Shown: positions 43,301-53,885 of the stretch, in pieces | Numbering within the stretch: the first letter of the stretch is position 1 | Layout: each line of letters opens with the position of its first letter | Assembly: GCA_021464415.1 (NCBI GenBank) | Contig: CM038466.1 | Span: 28,583,017-28,647,016, forward strand | Direction of reading: 5' to 3' | DNA from: Lonicera japonica | Lineage: Eukaryota > Streptophyta > Magnoliopsida > Dipsacales > Caprifoliaceae | DNA length: 64,000 bases | Made by a program: the position numbers and the translations under genes | The notes under the pieces: model-generated | Databases searched by the model: none | Told to the model about the DNA's origin: nothing | The model's input: the letters and a program-made list of their open reading frames with translations, nothing else

Positions 43301-44217
43301 GGTCCTTTTTGCTGCTGAGGGGAGAGCGGGATTGTCTGAGAGGTCCTGGGAGCCTGCGGACCTTGGGGCAGACTATGAGCAGTTCGGGCGGACTCCTCCA
43401 GCTGCGGTGGCTACTCCTTCTAGTGGGGTACCTCCTTTGAGGGCGACGGCCATAGTGGATCCTCCGGGGGTCCGTACCTACGCCACGTTGACTCCTCTTC
43501 CGGCGACTGTCATGGGTCCTCCTGCCCGATCTCCAGATTTGGGGGGTTCTTCATCCCGGCCTCCCTTGTTCCTGATCCGTGAGGAGGGCGGGTCCACTTC
43601 TGCTGGTGTTCCGGCGGGGTTATCTATTCCGTGGGTAGATCTACCCCCACTCCCCAGGGACATCTCTTACGTTGGCGCTGGATTACGTCGATATCCCGTC
43701 CCGGAGTACCCTCTTCCTGAGGATACTTTTGACTATCTAGGTGGTCGCCCTGATGACGAGGTACTTTCTTCAACTTCTCTTGATACCCTTACATCTATAT
43801 CTATCTATTTTGGTTGTGCTGATTCTTTTATCTTATGTCTTTTTACAGCGGGTGAGTGTTCAGGTGGCAGATCTACGGGCTTGGCACGCCCAGTACCTCT
43901 ACAGCTGGAACCTGCTCCAGTATGTCGGTCGAGACCCTCCAGCCTACATGCGTGATTATCAGAGGGCTATCGACATCTCCTTACGGCCGGACGACCCCCT
44001 GACTTCCTCTCATGCCCGGACGGATTCTCGGAGGAGCAGTAGTCGGACTTCCAGGCGTTCCCGATCGTCGGTGATCCGTCCTACGGCACCGGTCCAGTCC
44101 ACGGGGCCTTCTCAGGCGGCAGTTCCTCCCGTTCCTGGCGTCCCAGTTGTTGATCTTACTCCCGAGGAGGGCTCGGGCGATAGTGGGGGCGTGTCAAAAC
44201 GCGCCCGAGTAGATTAG
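40397..44217 (+). pseudogene. ORF1: PMD gene, element C copy (best preserved)
   Basis: Exons 40397-40642 (82 codons), 41655-42324, 42414-42587 (58 codons), 42666-43760 (365 codons, fully open) and 43849-44217 (122 codons plus stop), all phase 0, for a product of about 850 residues. Residues 1-82 are acidic. Residues about 83-305 hold the PMD core (WWDTTHTFHWSWGEMTMTPLD, then WLPYL and FDYDWGGFILAVLYDAMDQV). Residues about 364-728 include a long acidic/proline-rich low-complexity part. The C-terminus is basic (RRSSSRTSRRSRSSV) and ends SKRARVD, which looks like a nuclear localisation signal. Lesions: TAG for Trp in exon 2 near 41700, a G-run indel near 41915, and CAT instead of CAG at the intron 2 acceptor (42411-42413). 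Function is unknown; PMD assignment is from motif pattern. Confidence 0.78.
40770..41640 (+). repeat. ~67-bp minisatellite in ORF1 intron 1 (element C)
   Basis: About 13 copies of the unit described for A, inside the intron 40643-41654. Copies here are more alike than in A or B (CCCCTATAGCCCTATAACTC in most), consistent with a younger array. Confidence 0.9.
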
Positions 44218-44560
44218 TTTTCCTTTCTGCATTTAGTGTTAGTTTTGGACAGATATGTATTTATTTTAGACATGTTTAGACAGATATTTTAAAAAACTAT
44301 TTTTTTATAAGAGTTTTATAAAATATCTTATCTGTGTTTGATTATACTTTTATTCTCTGTATATGAAAGATATATACATACACACACATATATATATATA
44401 TAAGAGTCGGTTTTTTAGAAGTCATACCTTGTAGTGTAGTGTGATACTTTTCCTGTAAAAAGAGCAAAGTAAGAACAAGAAAGCATCCAAAAATGATTCT
44501 TTTGGCAATCATGACTACTATGTGTAGAAAGAACAAAATTAGGGTGACCCCAAAGGAGTT

Positions 44561-44638
44561 TGTCGCGCGACAATCCCTCCTGGATATGGGTTTGTCGCGC
44601 GACAAACAGGTACAGGTCCCTCTTTTTTGCTATAAATA
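44561..44638 (+). promoter_or_regulatory. ORF2 promoter (element C)
   Basis: Perfect palindromes at 44561-44572 and 44593-44604, TATAAATA at 44631-44638 (26-bp gap), ATG at 44677. Confidence 0.8.
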
Positions 44639-44676
44639 CATCCATCTTCCTTCCTTCATCCTCACACCTTCCAAAA

Positions 44677-45932
44677 ATGTCTTCTTATCGCACAAAATCT
44701 GATTTTTCTTATGTCAATGCTCGAGATGCTTTGATATCTTCCGAAAATGGTCTGAACTTTGGTGCCTTCAGTCCTTTAGCAGGTTGGTGCCATCGTCCCG
44801 TCGATTTTTCCTTTCTGTTAGGTGCCTTGTATTTCTGGAGTCCTGCGGACCATCTCTTCCGTTTTGGACTAGATGAGCTCTGCCCGACCTATGAGGAGTT
44901 CTCCTGGCTGTTACGTTCTGACGTTCGTCTCCCGATGGCAGTTCCCATAGAAGAAATCGGTCCCCGCGACATGCTAATTGCTCTGTTAGCCATTCCCCAA
45001 GCGGCCTGTGATGGTTTCATTGCCGACGGTCTTCTTGACCTTCATAAAATGGTGAGGTTCTTTCATCGTTACGAAGATAGGGCCTCTTACGGCGTGGGGC
45101 GTACTGCAGCGGCCCTGATTTGCCTAGTTTCTGATATGCTGCTGGTGACGGGTTCTTCCCGTGTTGATCCGACTATCCTGAGTCTGATTTACCAGGCTAG
45201 AAATGGGGAGTCTATAGTGCCGATCATTCTTGCAGAGACCCTGAATGGTCTTGATGATGTTCAACGGGGGCCGCGCCCTTCTTCCGGGAGTCCGCGTCTG
45301 CTATACATGTGGCTGCTAGAGCGCTTTCGATCGGTGGGTTTCAACAACGGAGCTCGGCTCGACAATTCGACTCATTTCTTCCATCGCCTCTCTTTGGTGC
45401 TTTGACCATGTCTTCCTCTGATTGGACGTATGGTTTTTCGGAGAACTTTCGGGCTATCCGGTGGAACATTCCTTGGTGGAAGCTGAGGGCAATGGTACTT
45501 AGCACTGGGGTCAGAACTACGTTCGGCTCCGCGGGCTCTGGTTCCACTTCCTTTTATCTCCCTGGGCGTCTTTTTCGGCAGTTTAACATTCCTCAGGAGG
45601 TTCCCCTTGGTCTGAACAACTTCTCTTCTGAGTCTAAATTTGTGACCCCACATGTTTCTTTATCGGTAGAGAGGATGTGGCGTGCTCGACTGACTCGTCA
45701 GTTCAACTATGCCCGTTTTGGTATTACCCGGCCCTTCCGGGCTGATATCATCCGCTCTTGCTGGCAATCTCTGGAAGGAGAACTGATCGACGACCCCTTT
45801 CAAATGGAGTGGTTCCGGTTCATGGATACGGAGGCTACTGATGATAACATTGTTTTTGCATATCAGATCTTGGACGAAGCTCGGATCGATTTGGCTATTG
45901 AGGACCCAGTGTGGCCAACCCCTAGGGATTAG
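44677..45932 (+). pseudogene. ORF2: DUF7745-like cargo gene, element C copy (one frameshift)
   Basis: 1256 bp from ATG 44677 to TAG 45930-45932, one base short of the 1257 bp of A. The missing base is near 45385-45395, in CGCCTCTCTTTGGTG, where A has an extra T-run base. Before and after it both parts are fully open, so this copy has only one visible lesion. Trp54 is intact (TGG), unlike A and B. The product would be about 418 residues, with an aromatic-rich N-terminus, a hydrophobic AAALICLVSDMLLVTGSS segment and a basic MWRARLTRQFNYARFG block. The pattern fits the plant DUF7745 group; no enzyme motif is seen. A sequencing error at the frameshift cannot be excluded. Confidence 0.72.
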
Positions 45933-46157
45933 TTTCTTTCGTATTTGTTATGTCTCCTTTGTAACCTTCGGTGTTCTGAACCACCTTTTAATAATATATG
46001 AGGGACTGCTTGCGGGAAATAAATTTATTTACAAAGTCTAAACCGGGCCTGAAGCCACTTCTCAGGTTGCCTACGTTCCCCTTTTTGATTTTTTTACAAA
46101 GGACAAAAAGTTTTGAGTTGGGACTCAGGTTTACGTAGTTCTTATTACATGCCACAC
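45933..46157. other. Convergent ORF2/pol spacer (element C)
   Basis: 225 bp separate the ORF2 stop from the pol stop on the opposite strand (46158-46160). AATAAATTT near 46018 is a candidate ORF2 polyadenylation signal. Confidence 0.7.
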
Positions 46158-47430
46158 CTATTGATAATACTTCTTCAGTCGATCCATGTTGACTGGTGAA
46201 TGTAGTAACTGCCCATCCAAATCAGTGAGTATAGCGGCACCTCCTGTATCGATTTCTTTGACGATGTATGGCCCTGTCCACTTCTGCCCGAACTTACCCC
46301 TCAGATCTCTGGCCGGTTCTCGAATTTCTTTCAATACAATATCGTTCTCGTTGATACCCCGAGTCCTCACTTTCTGGTTAAATGCTCGAGCGATTTCTCT
46401 TCTGATACCCCTGATGGTGGTATGCGGCTTTCAATCTCTTTTCATCTAGTAGGGCTAGCTCGTTATAACGTGCCTGGACCCATTCCAGTTCATTGACTTG
46501 ATTTTCTAGTATTACCCTGAGGGAAGGGACTTCTAACTCAACAGGAGGACTGCTTCCATCCCGTAAGTAAGAGAGAACGGGGTTGCCCCGGTGGAGACCC
46601 TCTCGGTGGTGCGAAATCCCCACAATGCATAAGGTAACTTCTCTGGCCAGTCTCGACAGGTGTCGGTCATTTTGCTTAGGATATTCTTCAGATTTTTGTT
46701 GGCGCTTCAACTACCCCATTGGTTTTGTGGCCTGTATGGCGAAGACCTGTGTCTGGTAATACCGTATTCTTCCATGATGCTATTAGCTTCTCCTTCGAAG
46801 TGGGTGCCGTTATCTGAGATGATCTCGTGTGGGACCCCATATCGGCAAACAATATTCCTTTTGATGAATCGGGCTACTTTTTTGGCATCGAGGGTCTGTA
46901 AGACTCGGCTTCTACCCATTTGGTGAAAGTAGTCGATGGCCACTAGTATGAATTCATGGCCGTTGCTGGCTTTGGGCGAGATATTCCCAATGACGTCGAT
47001 TCCCCAGGTTGCGAAAGGCCAGGAGCAGTCATGGTGTACAACTCTTTTGGAGGAAGCTTCTGGGATTTAGCATAAATTTTGGCACTTGTGACAACGGCGT
47101 ACGTGATTAGCGCAGTCGGTTTGCAGAGTAGACCAAAAATAACCTTGTCTGATGATTTTGCGGGCATGTATGTCCGCTCATATGAGGTCCGCAATCGCCC
47201 CCATGTATCTGATCCATTACTCTGACTGATTCTTCTTCGGTGAGGCATTGAAGATGATCCCGTCGTAGTTTCTTTTATACAATCTTCCGGCACAAAGTAT
47301 GACCCTGATGCTAATCTTCTGAGCGTGACCCCGTGTTTTCTTGTCTGTTTTCTCAGGATACTGATGGTTCTTCAGCAGGTTCCAGATATCGTAAACTAAG
47401 TGGTTGAATCCCCTTCCCCTTCATTCTCTA
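46158..47430 (-). pseudogene. Integrase, element C
   Basis: Minus strand. The C-terminal end (GPYIVKEIDTGGAAILTD…HSPVNMDRLKKYYQ) is open at 46158-46370. The core is split over several frames: IISDNGTHFEGEAN at 46707-46943 and the zinc-binding part in 46943-47293. Several single-base indels break it. Domain order matches B. Confidence 0.8.
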
Positions 47431-49660
47431 CCACCAAGGCCGTGCAGTGTGCTGGTTCTGATTTCTTTTGCACCGTAAGAGTTATTTCTTCCATTCCTTC
47501 CGGGATATCGATCATAGATGCCAGGGTTGCCAGTGCGTCGGCAAAACTGTTCTGAGACCTAGGGAGATAGTAAAATTCCGTATGCTTGAACTTTCCCGCG
47601 ATATCCTCCAGTCGGGCGAGGTAAGGGACTAATTTCTCATCTCTGATCTTCCATTCTTCAGAACCTGGTGGACACCACTATTGTTGAATCTCCGTATACC
47701 TGTATCCTCTTTATACCCTTTGAAGAGCGATCTCTAACCCGAGTATGCAGGCTTCATAGTCAGCCATGTTGTTGGTGCAGAAGAAGTCCATGCGATATGA
47801 TACCGGAGTGAGTTTGGTCTGGAGAGACTAACAGATACCTACCCGTTTCCATTTTCCATTCCGAGATTGGCGGCCCCTCAAAGTACAATTTCCAGTCTTC
47901 ATCGATCTCAACATTCATGATGGTTTCGTCTGGGAACTCGCTACTTCTACTAGCACATCTCCCAATATTGGATTGCGGGCCAGGTAATCAGCTATGATCT
48001 TGCCTTTAACTGCCTTCTGGGTCATGTAGGTGATGTCAAATTCGGAGAGTTAGAAATAGCCATTTTGCCATTCGGTTCGAGAGAGCCGGTTTCTCGAAGA
48101 GGTATTTCAACGGATCAATCCGTGATGCCAAGATGACTGAGAAAATTAGCATGTAGTGCCGTAGTTTCTTCTGTGTTACCCAGATGAGAGCGGTGCATGA
48201 TTTCTCCAATGGTGTGTAGTTCATTTCAAACAGGGACAGTTTCTTGCGGAGAAATTAGATAGCCTGCTCTTTCCGGTATTAGTCAGGTGCTGGGCTAGCA
48301 TTGCTCCTGCGATGAATCAGTGACGGTTAGGTATAAAATTAAAGGTAGTCCGGTTTGTGGTGGGGCTAATACTGGGGGGGTGGAGAGATATTCTTGGATC
48401 CTATCAAAAGCTTCCTGGCACTGATCGTTCCACTCTCCCGGTGAAGAATTTCCTCAGGAGTTTGAAGATGGGTTCGCAAGTCTGAGTGAGCTGAGAGATG
48501 AACCTACTTGTACTGCAGATTACCCAAAAATCCCCGACTTCTTTCTCAGTACGAGGTTTAGGCATTTCTTGGATAGCTTGAACCTTGGCGGGGTCTACCT
48601 CGATTCCTCTCTTACTGACAACATAAACTAGGAGTTTTCTTTGGTCACCCGAACACACACATTTCTGCGGATTGAGTTTCATCTGGTACTGGCGGAGCCG
48701 GTCGAAAAAGTTCGCAGGGCTGGTATGTGACCTTCCCTCTCCTTTGATTTGATTATCATGTCGTCTACATACACCTCTACTTCTTTGTGGATCATGTCGT
48801 GGAAAATAGCGGTGGCTGCTCTCTAGTAGGTTGCCCCGGCGTTCTTCCAGCCCAAATGGCATAACGTGTAGCAGTATGTTCCCCATGGTGTGATGAATGC
48901 CGTTTTCTCCTGGGTGATCCGGGTGCATTTTATTCTGGTTATACCCCGCGAAACCATCTACGAATGATTTTTAGGGCGTGGGGTTGGCAGGTATCGATTA
49001 TCAAATCGATGTTGGGCAATGAAATCGTCTTTCGGACAACCTTGTTAGATCCCGGTAATCCACGCACATGCGGTCCTTCCCATTTGCCTTTGGAACGGGC
49101 ACAATGTTGGCTAACCATGAAGGGTAATCGATCACCCGCAGAAACCCACACTCAGTTGTTTCATCACTTCTTCCTTTACCTTTAGGGACCATTCTGGCGT
49201 AAGTTTTCTTAACTTTTGCTTAACAGGTCTGAACCCGGCTTGGTATTATCTCGTGCATGACTATCTGACTGTTTCAATCCTGGCATATCCGCATAAGACC
49301 AGCGAAGACATCCACGTACTCTTTCAGAGTTTGTATGAATTCCTCTTTTTCTGTTTCACTCAGACTTGTCCCAATGCGGACCTCTTTCTTTCCTTTTCTG
49401 TTCCGAGTTAATTTCGAGAGTGTCTCCTTCCTCACTCTGTATACGCTGTTCCTCCCGTTCCGGGTGTTCGTTCAGTCTTTCTAACTCCTTATAAGCTATT
49501 ACAGAAATTACAAATACAGGATAACGCAACACAGAGTTTTCTTCATTGATAATAGTGTTTACAGGTACAAGTTTAAAGAGTAAATTTAGGAGTGGCTCTT
49601 TCCTAGCCTTACTTTCACTCTCACCTCTCACCCTTACAATTTCACTCTTTCCCTTTCCCT
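47431..49660 (-). pseudogene. pol: RT, RNase H and second RNase H, element C
   Basis: Minus strand. The YVDD-coding stretch is at about 48757-48780. RT motifs (LANIVPVPKANGK, LNPQKCV) are spread across three frames because of frequent single-base indels. The NYTPLEKSCTALIWVTQK RNase H piece is at 48036-48224, and the second RNase H is recognisable at about 47440-47950. The region up to 49660 includes the proposed protease/RT intron. Confidence 0.75.
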
Positions 49661-51142
49661 TGGTAGTCTGGATTAGCGTATATCAGGTGTACGGGGTCAT
49701 CCCCGGCTCGTCATCCCCTATAACCATGATGTCGAAAAGATATCCGATCATTTCTTCATCCTTGTCTGTCTTGTCTTCATTTCCTTCTTTCAAACCGATC
49801 GTTAATTTGGTGGAGAAACTGTGTTCAAAGCTTTCTTTGAAATTAGGTCCTCTTCATAGAAGATTTCCCATCCCGGCAGGTTCTCTCCGTCGCTGTTTCT
49901 CCCAAGGTTCCTGAAAACCGCAAAAGGGGAAGTCCTCTCATTCTTTGACAAAAAAACCCGTTCAAAGAGCTGAAACTCGGATACTGATGCCCTCGCCCCT
50001 TTTTTGCTGATCGCTTCTTTCAGTGTGTTGGTACCCCAAACCTTCCCTTTCGTACCTCGTTACCGGTTCCAAGGCTTGAAGTAGTCCTGATTGTCCCATT
50101 CCTAGGCCGGCTCCAGGTAAAATTTCATCATTCTTAGCATATTTGTAATCTTGGTGCTGAGACCGGGGATATTGTCTGGGGGAAGATATTCGATTATCTG
50201 AGTGCTGAGAGTTTGTACTTGAGGCTCATAAGAAAAGCCTCCTAACTGTATGCTCTGGCTCCCGATTCCCAAAACAGGTAACTCCACATCTGCCAAGGTC
50301 CTTTCAGGATCTCCTTGGATGGTATTATGTTCCCTTCAAACGGTATCTTGATCTTTTGGTGCAAGAGGAGGGGAGTGCTCCTATGTCGTGTAGCCACGCT
50401 CTTCCCAGCAGAGGTTGAAACTAGAGGGAATGTCTACGATTTGGAAATCGGCCGAAAAATTTCCGGGACCGACCTTGAGATATAGCTTTAGAGAACCCAG
50501 AACGGCCCTTCTGGTATTGTCGTAGGCCCTGACAATCACGGCGGATGGAAAAGTTCTGAATCCAAGATACCCAGGCATCTAGCAGTTTTCAAGGGCAGAC
50601 GTTATGGTTGACCCGTTGTCGATGAGGACTTGTGGCAAAATCTTCCCTCGGGTTCGGACGGTGATATGGAGAGCCAGGCTGTGTTTCCTCCCCAATGGAG
50701 ACAGGTCCTTATCTGAAAATGACAGACTTCTTTGGACTGTAAGTGACCCGATCATGTTTGGCAGTTGTTCGGGTGTGGAGTCCGGTGATATCACGGCTTC
50801 GTCCAGAAGTTTGATGAAAGCGGTCCTGTGGGGGTTTGGAGGCAACCAAGAGGCCCCAAATGGTGATGTGTGCCTGGGTCTTCTTCAACTGTCAAGCACT
50901 CTATCTTCTCCTATTTCCTTAGGTGGCGGTGTTTTCTCAGCATCCGGTGGTGGTTGGTATACCCTCCTGAACGGGTGATTTGTTGGATCCAAAAGGATGC
51001 CGGGTTTGATTCCTCTGAAGTTTCTGACGATTCTGGCTCTGTCGACCAACTGAAAGTCCCGGGGGAGGTTTTTGTCATACAGATTGTCTCCCTGGGGGGG
51101 TTTTGGGATTTCCATGATTTTTCTTCTTATTCTGGGTCCATC
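49661..51142 (-). pseudogene. Protease and linker, element C
   Basis: Active site D-N-G-S at 50609-50620 on the minus strand, the family form. LSFSDKDLSPLGRKHSLALH, NFSADFQIVDIPSSFNL and ELPVLGIGSQSIQLGGFSY match B closely. It is broken by frameshifts, for example after SSFNL near 50400. Confidence 0.75.
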
Positions 51143-52805
51143 CTATCCCAGATTTTCCGGGATTGGTTTGATTGTGAGTGGTTGTGAGATCCCCTGATTT
51201 GTTTTTCCTAAACCCTGCCCGGGTAGGAAGTTCATTTTGGCCATCCATTGGTCATTATGGATTGAGGCCTCGGGTAACTTGAGCCTTTGCTGGCAGTACA
51301 ATGGGTGCCCTGTAGGTTGGGTCATCTCGAAATGAGCCCCACGGGAATCGAAGCCTTCTTCATCAGTGGTCAAGGCATTAATCCCTGCAGGTGGAGCATG
51401 GTTAGGAAGTGGATTGTTAGTAACATTGGGCCCGCCGGGTGCGGGGATGGTTCCGGCTTCAATGAGGTCTTGAATACGAACGAAGGGCCAACAACGCTCC
51501 GTGTCGTGTCCTGCAGCTTGATGATACGCACAATTCTCATTCATTCTCCAGGTATTTGGAATAGGATTTGGTGGGGAGCGCGGTTGAGTGGAGTGATTAG
51601 TCCGGCCTTTTGAGCAGCTCCAGACTTTTACAAGTGTAGTGGGGAGGTGCAGAAGTTTTTCCTTTTCTTGTCCTCGGTGTTCGAAGGGCCTCCTTGTGCG
51701 GCCAACTCATCAGAGTGGTTGTTGTGGTTGTTGAAAGGGGTTTCTTGATAGGGGTATGACTTATTTGATTCACGGCTGTAGTGGCTGTCTTTCTCCCGGT
51801 GTATGCGGCTTTCTTGTATCGGTTTCAACTTTCTTGGCCAATTCTTCCTCTACTTGTGACCCCATACTCAACAGGCCCTGAAGTGGGGAATACATGCTTT
51901 CCCATGCAACTCAGTACGGCTGGAGTGAAATTCTTCTGAATGATTTCCAGCTGTTCTTCTTCATCGGGTCGTTTGGACATTTGGAGGCCATCTCCTCCAG
52001 CGGGTGACAAAGTCGCTGAAACTTTCTTTCTCGCCCTGTTTGGCCATTTCCAGGTGTTTTACGGGTAATTTCCAAATCCTCGTTGGAACCCGTATTTGGT
52101 CATAAATTCTTTGACGATATCTCCCCAGTCTGCGTGTGATGCCTTTCTAGACCAAAGAACCATCTCAGGGCGGCTCCCGTGAGAGTCATGTGAAAGGCTT
52201 GTGCTAATTCCGGCTCTCCACAACCGGACACTTGCATGGATCTGATGTAGGACTGTAGGTGAGTTTTAGGGGGCGGGGTTCCAGTGAACTTGGTGATGGA
52301 AGGGAGTTTGAATCCCGGGGTAATCTCGCTTCTGGGTAGAGGGAGAAGGCATTCATATCCATGATCTCGTCTGCACCTGTTATTAGGGACACCCCCTTCT
52401 GTAGGACCCTCATCTGCTCTTTCAGCTTCTTCATTTCCTCACTCTCTCTTGACACCTCGTCGGGCTGTTCCCGTGCTATTTACCGATTCTGCATACACTG
52501 CCCGAGTCGGTTGATGTCTGGGTATTCATTAGGGAGGGCTGCTGGGGCCGGTGGTGGAATGGGTTTTGCGGGAACTTGTGGCCATGGTTGGTATTGGGGT
52601 CAAACCGGGTTGTACTTAGGGTTGCGGCCAGACTATGGGTGGCTCTTGCTGTTGGTAAGTGGGGCCTGAATCCGGGGGCCCATTGGTTTCTGATTGTTGG
52701 GTCGGTTTGAACGGGACCAACTACGATAGGGCCCGTTTGGGGTGGATTGGTTCCTTGAACTGGGGGGGGTACTGTGGGGTGTCCGGGTTTGGTCTTGTTC
52801 GGTGA
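51143..52805 (-). pseudogene. gag: gag, element C (N-terminus lost at the gap)
   Basis: Minus strand. Pieces of the gag core lie at 51628-52455 and the CAYHQAAGHDTERC knuckle-like motif at 51143-51544. The 5' end stops at the N gap, about 60 codons into the protein by comparison with B. Several frameshifts are present. Confidence 0.75.
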
Positions 52806-52905
52806 NNNNNNNNNNNNNNNNNNNNNNNNNNNNNNNNNNNNNNNNNNNNNNNNNNNNNNNNNNNNNNNNNNNNNNNNNNNNNNNNNNNNNNNNNNNNNNN
52901 NNNNN
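52806..52905. other. Assembly gap (100 N)
   Basis: A run of exactly 100 N, a common placeholder for a gap of unknown size. It separates element C gag from copia leader sequence, so the junction is not observed. Confidence 0.99.
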
Positions 52906-53562
52906 AACAACTGCCGCCTTTTGCTCTGACATATTTAAATAATTTTATAGCGAGAACAGACAATTATTATGAACAAAATGAGTCACAAAACAGCGTACTA
53001 ACCATAAACGAGGCAGTGAATACCGTCAAGAGTCAAACGAGTGCGAATCAACCAAACCAATCACAGACCAGAAATTGCAAAAGCACAAAACACCAATCAA
53101 ACAGCCTCTGGACACAGTTCAGGTCTGGAAACACAGGTTTTCTCAGATCTGGTGTGTGCGCGGAACAATACGAGGAAGGCTAAACTTAATTCAAATTCAG
53201 ATCTACACCAAACAGTGAGAAACCGACGACCCAAACCAAACACATCATATGTGCTGTACATAGTAGACGAAACCAACGACGGTGGCCGGAAGTCGATCGG
53301 AGCTTCACGCGCCTCCACGCGCCGGCGCGTGAGGTCGCTGACGGATGAAGGAGGTGGCGCGTGAGGGCCACGCGCGTGGTTTTCCGGCGCCGGATTCTGG
53401 CGAGTGTTGAACGGTGGTAGACGATCCTCCCTAGGCCGGAGGTGAGATTAAACAAGCACTACGAAGTGTTAAACAAAAAATTGAAAGTGAAAACCTAACC
53501 AAACCTAGGCTCCGTCAACTTAGGAGACTAAGTCTTGGATGAGAAACCCTAATCCTCTGATA
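52906..53562 (-). mobile_element. Copia element: gag start, leader and primer-binding site
   Basis: On the minus strand TGGTATCAGAGG, the usual initiator-Met tRNA primer site of plant copia elements, lies at about 53551-53562. A ~620-bp leader follows, and then an ATG at 52932 (MSEQKAAVV) runs into the gap. The leader holds a CG-rich stretch (GCGCGTG/CACGCGCC near 53305-53375). The rest of this element is not in the window. Confidence 0.65.
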
Positions 53563-53636
53563 CCATGTTAGTAACCATCTCACCCAAAAGCTTAAGCTGT
53601 TAAGTAGTGGGCCAACAATGTATATCATACTCTTCA
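53563..53636 (-). repeat. Very short (74 bp) copia LTR
   Basis: On the minus strand TGTTGAAGAGTATGATATAC … TTACTAACA, ending directly at the primer-binding site. It is bounded by TGTT/AACA inverted ends. If complete, it is far shorter than usual copia LTRs. It lies immediately beside sequence homologous to the receptor-kinase 3' flank. Confidence 0.55.
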
Positions 53637-53885
53637 ACAAGAAATAACAAGGAGATAATTATATATCCCTTAGTATATGAGAACTTGTTGGTATCTTTAC
53701 ATTGTATTATTTTGTTATAATATGCTTTGGTCAAATCTTCGAGCAAATTTTGTCCTCTTACCTATCCTTGTGTAACCCCTATTGATTTCATCAATATGTT
53801 CTATGCAAACGCCATGTTTCTCATGAAGAAATAAAAATATCTTAGCAATGGTACTTTACCAGTCATCATCATTTCGACTCTTCAT
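53637..53885 (+). pseudogene. Duplicate of receptor-kinase 3' flank, part 1
   Basis: Matches the DNA after the kinase stop at 61460 over ~220 bp. Shared phrases include TAACAAG, CCCTTAGTAT, CCTATCCTTGTGTAA and TTCATCAATAT, ending at AGCAATGGTA. No kinase coding sequence lies to its left, where the copia element sits, so a second receptor-kinase copy was probably replaced or interrupted here. Confidence 0.55.

Larger units (their letters stand above)
37060..52805 (-). mobile_element. Element C: Tat/Ogre-like LTR retrotransposon, 5' LTR missing
   Basis: This minus-sense element has its 3' LTR on the left (37060-38612), then the tandem repeat, ORF1 and ORF2 on the plus strand, and then pol and gag on the minus strand up to the assembly gap. 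The gag N-terminus, leader and 5' LTR would lie beyond 52805, but after the gap the sequence belongs to a copia element. Its cargo genes are the least damaged of the three copies, while its gag-pol has many frameshifts. Confidence 0.85.

Noticed and set aside
53290..53380. CG-rich stretch considered as another palindrome array like those in the LTRs
   Set aside because: It has GCGCGTG/CACGCGC phrases but no regular palindromes and no TATA at the matching distance; it lies in a copia leader.
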